DNA of 64,000 nt from Luidia sarsii (Eukaryota > Echinodermata > Asteroidea > Paxillosida > Luidiidae), in the NCBI GenBank assembly GCA_949987565.1, contig OX465111.1, forward strand, positions 16,652,359-16,716,358, read 5' to 3'. Both the position numbers and the translations under genes were made by a program. Numbering within the stretch: position 1 is the stretch's first letter; every line of letters starts with the position of its first letter. Shown in pieces: positions 10,723 to 21,200 of the stretch. The notes under the pieces were generated by a model. The model saw only the letters and a program-made list of their open reading frames with translations. It was not told where the DNA came from and ran no database searches.

Positions 10723-13170
10723 ATGGAGGACTCGTTCGAGGAAACCGTCTCCGAATGTGAGGCTTTCACTTCGTCTCGGGAGTTTTGTCCACGATGTGGC
10801 TCAATTTTACCGTTTCCCAAGAGGGGGACGGTGCTCATGAAGTGCAGCTCGTGCCCGTACGAAGTAGACGCAAGAAGTAAGTTGAAAGGAACGGCCAGCA
10901 CTCGGCAGTGTCAGCATTACCATTACATCAGTCCGAGTAACTTGGACCCGACAAGTCACCTTTTTTTCGCAAAAAAGGCTGACTTGTCGGGTCCAAGTTA
11001 TTCGGACCCTGTCAGCATGCAGCTGTGTACAAAACATTCCCTTCACTATTCCTGCATACGCACCACTACACTAGTCTGAGTAACTTGGACCTTACAATCG
11101 CCCTTACTATCGCCCGACCCCCTCACAAATAAAAAAAAAAGGCGATTGTAACTTGTACAATCGGACTTCATACGCACCACACATACACGTTATAAAATGA
11201 CGATTTTTAGGAAAACTGTATGTCCATTTTTTTCGGCCAGTAGGGCCGACATATACTGATATAGTTGTACCGGACAGTGTCTACTTTCTACGTACATGTG
11301 TGAATCTACGTTCCTTTTCCCACCCTTTTACGGTGAGGGCATTAAACTAAATCTTGTCCCAGTTGCCGTTTACTTAATGGTTAAATCAAATACTTCTGAC
11401 TGGGGTCCCCACCTCGACATAGACCAATTGATTTGGGAAGGACACCATAAAGCGCGGGATGGCTCAGTCAGATGTTAAGAGCGCTGGTGCACAAAATCAG
11501 AGGTCTCGGGTTCAAATCCCAGTCCAGTTGAAGTTTTCTTTGCCATTTTACAATTTGTTCAAAAGTTCCCAGTCCGTTTTTCCTTTATTTGCTTGAATCA
11601 GTTTGATTTGTCTATTTTTATTCCCTACCAACAGCTGCTCTCCACGGAGTTGTCTACCATTCGCACCTTCGTCTGAACACACGCAAGAAGGACAGGGCTC
11701 AGGCGGAGGTCCACATAGAGAAGGACCTTGGACCCCTCGTGAGTGAAATGACCAGAGGAAAATTGGAGGCCTGACTTGAACTGTGAACAGGGGTCAATTT
11801 CAATTCAGCGGCAAAATTTGCTTAAAAGCACAGAAAGTCATGTTTTATAGGATCACTTTGCCAACCCAAACTTCACTGATGCTTCATGCTAAGTAAAGAA
11901 GAGTTGAATACAAGTCCAATGCAACTGGCTTGTAATCCTGTTTACGTAGGGAAGACTTTCCTGCTGAGCAGATTTTCACACTTAAGCAGCTCTATGAAAT
12001 TGGGACTGGTGCTTTTCGAAAGGGCCTCCCCTCCGCATTTTGTGCATTTTTGTCGTTAAAGTCAGTAAGCAGTGCTAAGCACTTTTTGCAATATTTTTGT
12101 AATACACTGGTGCTGCAGGGTTTGTTTGAATTTGAATTGCAGACCAGACTTCCAGAGTGACACGTCTCGTGGTGCACATTTCTTTCCCCCTTTCCCCATC
12201 TGTTGCAGATTGACCGGGCCTGCGCCAAGTGCGGTCACGATGGTCTCCACTTTCACACCAGACAGACGAGGTCGGCGGACGAGGGTCAGACGGTCTTCTA
12301 CTTCTGCCCTTCCTGCAAGTGAGTGTCAATTCTAGTGGAGCGAGCCACAGGCCAAGCCAGTGCCCTATATCACAGAGCCTATGGAGTATGGCCGTTTACA
12401 AAATGAAGGCTAAAGCCGCGTCCGCACTGGACTTAAAATGGGTAAACTAACCGAGCAAATGGGTAAATTTACCATTTTAAGTCCAGTGCGGACAGCCCAG
12501 GAAGTTTTCCTCCCAGGTAACTTACCCGACTCCAGTGGGTAGTTTAACCGACCACCTTCTGCCCGGTTAAATTGACCAGGTCAGTTTAACCGAGTCGATA
12601 AGTCCAATCCGGACACGACGTCTCGGTAAACGACTCGGTAAAAAACCACATCCGGCGCCCCGCACGTTACGTTACTGTATGCAACACTCGTGCGGGCGCA
12701 GGGTAACAACGTGTTTGTGTACTACCTACATGTACATGTACAGTACATGCACATGTACATGAGTCGGTTAGTTTAACCCATCGTCTCGGTTAGTTTACCC
12801 GAGTCGAAAAGTCCAAGTGCGGACGCCGGGAAGATTTACCCATTGGAATGTTACCCACGGGCTCGGTAAAAAATAAGTCCAATGCGGACACGGCTTTAGT
12901 CTCGGGCTCAGGCCTCAGTCACATCTCTCTCACCCGTTATAATGTCACAGACATGTAGAACCATGCGTTTGTCCACAGTTTCTTGGTAATACTCTGCACT
13001 TATCAAGCAGAGGTCTCAGGTTCAAGTCTGGCCCAGTCAAATTTTCTTTGCTGTTTTCACAAACGCTTTAATGTTTTATTGAAAACTGAATGAGAATAGC
13101 AAAAGAATAACGAATTTATCATTTTTGTTTCAATTCTCTTCCCAGACACCAAGAAATTGAGTATTCGTGA
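10723..13170 (+). CDS. POLR1H: DNA-directed RNA polymerase I subunit RPA12
   Basis: RPA12 is the small zinc-ribbon subunit of nucleolar RNA polymerase I. Its TFIIS-like C-terminal ribbon enters the active site to stimulate transcript cleavage and proofreading. Exons: 10723-10876, 11635-11738, 12209-12318 and 13146-13170, all with GT-AG borders (donors GTAAGT, GTGAGT, GTGAGT) and consistent phases. They give 130 residues, close to the human 126. The N-terminal ribbon has Cys22-x2-Cys25 and Cys41-x2-Cys44. The C-terminal ribbon has Cys91-x2-Cys94 and Cys119-x2-Cys122, with the catalytic acidic hairpin RSADEGQT (Asp110-Glu111). The tail CKHQEIEYS matches the family ending. The start lies in a good context (AAAAATGG). 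Introns 1 and 3 have been invaded by TIR-E, SINE-A and Rep-F elements. A possible polyadenylation signal AATAAA is at 14290-14295. It looks intact. Confidence 0.96.
10931..11008. mobile_element. TIR-E palindromic element in POLR1H intron 1
   Basis: TIR-E elements have terminal inverted repeats starting GTCCGAGTAACTTGGACCC and a short AT-rich loop. This minimal copy is almost a pure hairpin: left arm ending AAGTCACC, right arm GACTTGTCGGGTCCAAGTTA. Other copies are at 32612, 33545, 36381 and 41906. Confidence 0.85.
11072..11166. repeat. Diverged TIR-E relative
   Basis: The ends GTCTGAGTAACTTGGACC and GTACAATCGGAC, with CAATCGCC/GGCGATTG arms and a CGCCCGACCCC core, match the TIR-E plan but are mutated. 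Similar CGCCCGACCCC palindromes occur at 15696-15731 and 33010-33050. Confidence 0.55.
11456..11550 (+). repeat. SINE-A in POLR1H intron 1
   Basis: A tRNA-like head with GATGGCTCAG and GATGTTAAGAGCGCTGG, B box GGGTTCAAATCCC at about 11508-11520, then the SINE-A body GTTTTCTTTGCCATTTT. It lies in the sense orientation, between exons 1 and 2. Confidence 0.8.
12405..12900. mobile_element. Rep-F element with inverted ends in POLR1H intron 3
   Basis: The ends are inverted: GCCGCGTCCGCACTGGACTT on the left and AAGTCCAATGCGGACACGGC on the right. Internal blocks repeat GGTAAACTAACCGAGCAAATGGG and its complement. It contains an ACATGT run. No transposase frame is visible, so it would be non-autonomous. 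Confidence 0.75.
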
Positions 13171-13530
13171 GATACATCATCGATTCATGTCAACATTGAT
13201 GAAGTTAGTCTGCTCATTGTCTACAAGTCTACTACTGTCTGCTTTTTGAACCAGCCTCAAGCACCATGAATTCTTCTCCCATTTTCTTCAGAGGTCTTTG
13301 TTTTTTATTCACTGGCTATGGCTACGGCTGGGACTTACGAAACAAAATCTATGGCGAATGCAGCTACTACCAAGCAGCTTTCATAGACTGGTGTGTAATT
13401 TGAAGCCGTAGCCACTGAATTCAGACGGCTAGCTAGCATTGGAGTCATTTGAGCATGTATTTGACTGCTCATTGGGCGCCAGCTATTCAGAGTTATTGTA
13501 GGGCATTTGCCATCTACCACTGTGACTTAA

Positions 13531-14015
13531 ACCCTGTCCGCACTGGACTTTTTCGGTTAAACTAACAGATGATGGGAACATTTTCCTGGTTTAAGTACAG
13601 TGTGGACAGCCTGGGATGATTTCCTCTTGGTTACTTCTCCTGAGTCCAGCTGTTACTTATACTGGCCAACTTCTGCCCAGGAAAAGTTACCTGGTCACTT
13701 ATCTCGAGGCGATAAGTCAAGTGTGGACAGTTCAGTGAGTCGGTAAAAGCGGCTCACGGGAAAGTGTACATCCGGCCCTGCATCCGGCCGTGGGAGTGAG
13801 ATCATGCTCCACAGGCCACCACGCATGCGTTTTGCATTGAGTCATTATACTGCTAGCTTGGTTACTTCTACCATGGTCTCTGTAAATCTTTCCCGTGTTG
13901 AAAGTCCAAGTGCGAACAGTGGTTACACTTGACCATATTTCATTTTAGCATTGTCTCGGTGAAACATTCCCCCCCCCTCCCCCCCCCAAAAAAAAGTGCA
14001 GTGGAGACATGGCTT
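13531..14015. repeat. Diverged Rep-F element downstream of POLR1H
   Basis: Starts CCCTGTCCGCACTGGACTTT and ends near GTGCAGTGGAGACATGGC, with internal AGTGTGGACAGCCTGGGA and GATAAGTCAAGTGTGGACAG blocks like the element at 12405. An 18-base C/A homopolymer stretch lies near 13969-13995. Confidence 0.65.
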
Positions 14016-15214
14016 TTGATTCCTTTTGGATACAGGTACAGTATCTTTGTTACCACTTCACACTGGGTGACTCTTCAGTGCCCATGACTGCCACATGGAG
14101 CCTGGAGGTTTATGAGTGGTGTGCCATCTTCAAAACTCGCTAAGCTACCTGGAACAATAAGAGTGCACCATGTTTACAAGCGAGTCAAGCCTGGCACAAT
14201 TGGAAGTCTGATTATGTTTTTGTTGAAAGTGTACAATTACCGGTAACTATGGATGGAAGGATTTGAGTTGTTTTGTTTTGTAAAAAGTAAATAAAAACTG
14301 ATAGACTTCTTTGGTTTTATGAACAGTTTTATGAAAATGTTTTGTTTGGTTAGTGGTTATACTATTTCTCATAGTTGTAGAAGCTGTTGTCATTTTTCGC
14401 TCACAAAAGTTTACAGAAATAGAATGCAACAAACCATTTGGGCTTTGAATTTCAGTCTTCGGGCTTAGAACTTCAGTCAGTAGTAGGTTAGAATTTGGAA
14501 AATTATGTAAGTTGTAACCATTAGAAAAACTCCCTCTTTAAACCTGCTTATTGATAGCAGTGTGTACAGGAGATGTATTTTTAGGCAAAGCTCTAACCTT
14601 GCTTTTGCCATGCTGTAGCCGAAGGGTGCATCACACATTCCATCCAAGATGGCTCCGCTGAGCTGACTATCATAAAGTGTGGACCCCACAACTTCTTTTT
14701 AATAAGGGTTTTGGAGGCTAATTGACTGATATAATTTGATTTACTCTTCACTCTTTCATTTGGCATGTAATTGGAACCATATCTGGATGTACATGTAGAA
14801 GTGGAGGGGTCCATCCCAAAATCCTGGGGGTAATTAGCAAAAAAAGCGGCTAAGGGCACTAGAATTAAAAAGAATCTGAGAGATGAAGGTCCAAACTACA
14901 ATTTCCAGAACGGCTACAAGAACTGAGAAACTTCTGGGTGTGGAATAATTGGCTTTGAAAGTGAGTGTTTTTGTACAGTGTTCAATAGGAGCTTGATTTA
15001 GTGTTCTGCACCGTCTTTGATGTTTGCTGCCCTCAAGAGTTCAACTCGGCCGGCTTGCGTAACATGATGTAATAATTGTTTATAATGTACTTTTAAATGC
15101 TGTGTCACCCTCAGCCTGTTGCTCAGCAAAGCAGGCGTCTTGTTTTGTTGGCTTTCCTGTCGTGTCCAAGTCATGTCCGGTTGATCTTTTTGAGGCTAAA
15201 TCAGGTATCGTAGC
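14016..15214. other. POLR1H to SELENOJ intergenic region
   Basis: No further gene was recognised. It holds the candidate POLR1H polyadenylation signal at 14290-14295 and presumably the SELENOJ promoter and 5' UTR, for which no clear core element stands out. Confidence 0.45.
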
Positions 15215-18200
15215 ATGTCTCCAGTGGCGGACAGAGCTGTGGCGGCCATCGTGGGCGGAGTTGTGAGCGATGCTGCAGGTTTGTGTACAAACTAAAGTTA
15301 ACAAGTTAATACAAAAACTGTTGCAAACTGCTCACTGACTAAAATGACCATAAATCTCAAAAATTAGAGGGCCTGACGTTTCGAACCAAGCAGGACCTTT
15401 CTCAAAGGCAGGTGTGATCCCTGGAGATAAACGGCAGTTAATGGTTGAAATGCTTCTGACTGGCGCCCCCATCTTGGCTAAGACAAGTTGATTATTTCGG
15501 GAGGCCACCATTTAATTAACTTTAAGGGCTGGATAGCTCAGATGGGAAGAGTGCTGGTACATTAATCCAGAGGTCTCGGGTTCAAGTCCCAGTCCAGTCA
15601 GAGTTTTCTTTGCCACTTCTTCAAAATAAAATGTTATGTAAGTTGTATTGTACTTTGTACTTTGTTCTTTGTACTTTGTACTTTGTTCAAACATGGAGGG
15701 GGTCGGGCGATAATATCGCCCGACCCCCTAAAATCTTTCCTAAAAATAGTTCATGTATGTAATTCTCCCTATTGTTCCCCTCAGCCCAGCCACTTCACTG
15801 GATCTACAATCTGCAGAAATTGGACAACATCGTCGCAGACAAGCAGGGATCCCTGGAGTTCTGGGAACCATCCCAGAACCCGTACTACTGCATTGAGACA
15901 GGGCGGGGAACCGCCTATGCCGATCAACTCCTGGCGTTGCTAGAATCGCTGGTGGAATACGAGGGTAAACATGGGCTTCGGCCGTTTTTGTGAACTTCCA
16001 GCTCGTGGGTCCAGTTCCCAGGCATCAGTTGATATGCATGCAGAGCAGTCGTCCCTGTCATTCCCCTGGTTGCCTGTATACCGGCCAAAGGGACATGGGG
16101 AGATAGAGTCTCAATAATACAGAGAGTACTGACAACTTTATTAATTTGGATGCCATTTTGTTTCCATTGTTCGGTACAACGTGGGGTTCGCAAACAACTT
16201 GTTGCAGATAAGGGCCCTTTTTGAAAACCCGGCTTAGGCTTCGGCTCCGGCTTCGTCGCTGTTATCCCAAAGCTGAAAACACAGGTTGGAGTTCTTTCTG
16301 TTAAAGTTAAGCTTTGGATTCCTTTTCAATTCGGAGTAAAACATTAAAAAATTATGTCAAATGCTTCCTGCTTTCATGTCTTCTATTTGAAATGGATGAA
16401 AGAACTAGAGACAAAGCCGGAGCCTGAGCCTAAGCCGGGCTTTGGAAAAGGGCCCATGTTTGACCTAAACAATTATTTTCCTGAAGCAGATCACCTGTTG
16501 GTGACAACTCAGTGGGCATGCCGCGAAGCCCACGCTGTACCGAACATAACCAAACAGGAGTGTGGCTCTGAAAAGAGCTGGTAACTCAACGATTCGGTCT
16601 GTACTCTGCCCGAAACGTTGAGTTACCGGCTGTTTTCAGAGATGCACTCCTTTTCGAACGAGAAGTGTGACATGGTGTCACCGCAAACCTTCCACTTGGA
16701 AAGTTATTTTTCCTTAGAATTGACCGATTGTGCGACCACTTTGAGTCTTTTCTTTTCATTTATGCACAGGCTATGATGGAACTAAGTATATGGAGAAACT
16801 TCAGGCCAGGATGGGAGCGGGCACGGAGTACGACAATCAGCTGAACAGCCGCTTTGTGTTGAAGAGTGGCGTGAAGAAGACCTACCCCATCCAGGGACCC
16901 TGGAGGCCAAAGGTCATCAAAGACTTCCTGGCCAATCGGGCCAAAGGACTGGAGAGGACAGGTGAGGGTCTCACCTTCCCTCCTCAGCATCCTCAACCTC
17001 ATCTTCCTTATCATCCCCAACCTCATCAGCCTCCTCACCCTCACCATTGCCCTCATTGCCTTCATCCTCCTCATCCTCATCACCCTCAACCTGTACTCCA
17101 CATCTTCTTTATCCTCAATCTCATCAGCCTCATCTTCCTTATCATCCTCAACCTCATCAGCCTCATCTTCCTTATCATCCTCAACCTCATCAGCCTCCTC
17201 ACCCTCGCCATTGCCCTCATTGCCTTCATCCTCCTCATCCTCATCACCCTCAACCTGTACTCCACATCTTCTTTATCCTCAATCTCATCAGCCTCATCTT
17301 CCTTATCATCCTCAACCTCATCAGCCTCATCTTCCTTATCATCCTCAACCTCATCAGCCTCCTCACCCTCGCCATTGCCCTCATTGCCTTCATCCTCCTC
17401 ATCCTCATCACCCTCAACCTGTACTCCACATCTTCTTTATCCTCAATCTCATCAGCCTCATCTTCCTTATCATCCTCAACCTCATCAGCCTCCTCACCCT
17501 CGCCATTGCCCTCATTGCCTTCATCCTCCTCATCCTCATCACCCTCAACCTGTACTCCACATCTTCTTTATCCTCAATCTCATCAGCCTCATCTTCCTTA
17601 TCATCCTCAACCTCATCAGCCTCCTCACCCTCGCCATTGCCCTCATTGCCTTCATCCTCCTCATCCTCATCACCCTCAACCTGTACTCCACATCTTCTTT
17701 ATCCTCAATCTCATCAGCCTCATCTTCCTTATCATCCTCAACCTCATCAGCCTCCTCACCCTCGCCATTGCCCTCATTGCCTTCATCCTCCTCATCCTCA
17801 TCACCCTCAACCTGTACTCCACATCTTCTTCATCCTCAATCTCATCAGCCTCATCTTCCTTATCATCCTCAACCTCATCAGCCTCCTCACCCTCGCCATT
17901 GCCCTCATTGCCTTCATCCTCCTCATCCTCATCACCCTCAACCTGTACTCCACATCTTCTTCATCCTCAATCTCATCAGCCTCATCTTCCTTATCATCCT
18001 CAACCTCATCAGCCTCCTCACCCTCGCCATTGCCCTCATTGCCTTCATCCTCCTCATCCTCATCACCCTCAACCTGTACTCCACATCTTCTTTATCCTCA
18101 ATCTCATCAGCCTCATCTTCCTTATCATCCTCAACCTCATCAGCCTCCTCACCCTCGCCATTGCCCTCATTGCCTTCATCCTCCTCATCCTCATCACCCT

Positions 18201-21200
18201 CAACCTGTACTCCACATCTTCTTTATCCTCAATCTCATCAGCCTCATCTTCCTTATCATCCTCAACCTCATCAGCCTCCTCACCCTCGCCATTGCCCTCA
18301 TTGCCTTCATCCTCCTCATCCTCATCACCCTCAACCTGTACTCCACATCTTCTTTATCCTCAATCTCATCAGCCTCATCTTCCTTATCATCCTCAACCTC
18401 ATCAGCCTCCTCACCCTCGCCATTGCCCTCATTGCCTTCATCCTCCTCATCCTCATCACCCTCAACCTGTACTCCACATCTTCTTTATCCTCAATCTCAT
18501 CAGCCTCATCTTCCTTATCATCCTCAACCTCATCAGCCTCATCTTCCTTATCATCCTCAACCTCATCAGCCTCCTCACCCTCGCCATTGCCCTCATTGCC
18601 TTCATCCTCCTCATCCTCATCACCCTCAACCTGTACTCCACATCTTCTTTATCCTCAATCTCATCAGCCTCATCTTCCTTATCATCCTCAACCTCATCAG
18701 CCTCATCTTCCTTATCATCCTCAACCTCATCAGCCTCCTCACCCTCGCCATTGCCCTCATTGCCTTCATCCTCCTCATCCTCATCACCCTCAACCTGTAC
18801 TCCACATCTTCTTTATCCTCAATCTCATCAGCCTCATCTTCCTTATCATCCTCAACCTCATCAGCCTCCTCACCCTCGCCATTGCCCTCATTGCCTTCAT
18901 CCTCCTCATCCTCATCACCCTCAACCTGTACTCCACATCTTCTTTATCCTCAATCTCATCAGCCTCATCTTCCTTATCATCCTCAACCTCATCAGCCTCC
19001 TCACCCTCGCCATTGCCCTCATTGCCTTCATCCTCCTCATCCTCATCACCCTCAACCTGTACTCCACATCTTCTTTATCCTCAATCTCATCAGCCTCATC
19101 TTCCTTATCATCCTCAACCTCATCAGCCTCCTCACCCTCGCCATTGCCCTCATTGCCTTCATCCTCCTCATCCTCATCACCCTCAACCTGTACTCCACAT
19201 CTTCTTCATCCTCAATCTCATCAGCCTCATCTTCCTTATCATCCTCAACCTCATCAGCCTCCTCACCCTCGCCATTGCCCTCATTGCCTTCATCCTCCTC
19301 ATCCTCATCACCCTCAACCTGTACTCCACATCTTCTTTATCCTCAATCTCATCAGCCTCATCTTCCTTATCATCCTCAACCTCATCAGCCTCCTCACCCT
19401 CGCCATTGCCCTCATTGCCTTCATCCTCCTCATCCTCATCACCCTCAACCTGTACTCCACATCTTCTTCATCCTCAATCTCATCAGCCTCATCTTCCTTA
19501 TCATCCTCAACCTCATCAGCCTCCTCACCCTCGCCATTGCCCTCATTGCCTTCATCCTCCTCATCCTCATCACCCTCAACCTGTACTCCACATCTTCTTC
19601 ATCCTCAATCTCATCAGCCTCATCTTCCTTATCATCCTCAACCTCATCAGCCTCCTCACCCTCGCCATTGCCCTCATTGTCTTCATCCTCCTCATCCTCA
19701 TCACCCTCAACCTGTACTCCACATCTTCTTTATCCTCAATCTCATCAGCCTCATCTTCCTTATCATCCTCAACCTCATCAGCCTCATCTTCCTTATCATC
19801 CTCAACCTCATCAGCCTCATCTTCCTTATCATCCTCAACCTCATCAGCCTCCTCACCCTCGCCATTGCCCTCAATGCCTTCATCCTCCTCATCCTCATCA
19901 CCCTCAACCTGTACTCCACATCTTCTTTATCCTCAATCTCATCAGCCTCATCTTCCTTATCATCCTCAACCTCATCAGCCTCATCTTCCTTATCATCCTC
20001 AACCTCATCAGCCTCATCTTCCTTATCATCCTCAACCTCATCAGCCTCCTCACCCTCGCCATTGCCCTCATTGCCTTCATCCTCCTCATCCTCATCACCC
20101 TCAACCTGTACTCCACATCTTCTTTATCCTCAACCTCATCAGCCTCCTCACCCTCGCCATTGCCCTCATTGCCTTCATCCTCCTCATCCTCATCACCCTC
20201 AACCTGTACTCCACATCTTCTTTATCCTCAATCTCATCAGCCTCATCTTCCTTATCATCCTCAACCTCATCAGCCTCATCTTCCTTATCATCCCCAACCT
20301 CATCAGCCTCCTCACCCTCGCCATTGCCCTCATTGCCTTCATCCTCCTCATCCTCATCACCCTCAACCTGTACTCCACATCTTCTTTATCCTCAATCTCA
20401 TCAGCCTCATCTTCCTTATCATCCTCAACCTCATCAGCCTCATCTTCCTTATCATCCCCAACCTCATCAGCCTCCTCACCCTCGCCATTGCCCTCATTGC
20501 CTTCATCCTCCTCATCCTCATCACCCTCAACCTGTACTCCACATCTTCTTTATCCTCAATCTCATCAGCCTCATCTTCCTTATCATCCTCAACCTCATCA
20601 GCCTCATCTTCCTTATCATCCCCAACCTCATCAGCCTCCTCACCCTCGCCATTGCCCTCATTGCCTTCATCCTCCTCATCCTCATTGCCCTCAACCTCAT
20701 CATCCTCATCACGAACAGCCGAGAATGCACGCGCCCGAACTCGACCAGTGAGTCTTATTTCATTGTTTTCTCTGCAGGTTCCCAGGTATCAGCTGATATG
20801 CATGCAGTCATCCCTGTCATTCCCCTGGTTGCCTTGTACGCCGGCCAAAGGGATATGCTGGAGATAGTGGAGAGCGCCATCGCTGTAGTCACGGACACCG
20901 AGGAGGGGATTGCCGTGGGTCTTGCTGCAGCCAGGTACTGGCTTCTCAGATGGTTGAATAATGGTCCTAAATGATGCAAAGTAGGCCAATTATTAGGGCA
21001 CTAAGGCCAATTGGTAGGGCACTGAGGCCAGTTGGTAGGGCACTGAGGCCAGTTAGCAGGGCATTGAGGCCAGTTGGTAGGGCACTGAGGCCAGTTGGCA
21101 GGGCACTGAGGCCAGTTGGCAGGGCACTGAGGCCAATTGGCAGGGCATCCAGGCCAGTTGGTAGGGCACCCAGGCCAATTGGCAGGGCACCCAGGGCAGT

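Noticed and set aside
14477..14859. Minus-strand frames of 70 and 88 codons downstream of POLR1H
   Set aside because: No similarity to any family I know, and no splice or start context that would make them exons.
15527..15625. Functional tRNA gene at the SINE-A copies
   Set aside because: A and B boxes are present but the acceptor stem does not pair and every copy continues into the same SINE body.
16790..20974. Three overlapping plus-strand frames of 1,234-1,394 codons (Leu/Ile/Ser/His/Pro-rich)
   Set aside because: They arise because a 131-bp repeat unit without stops keeps all frames open. Only the first 57 codons of one frame are SELENOJ exon 3; the rest is intron.
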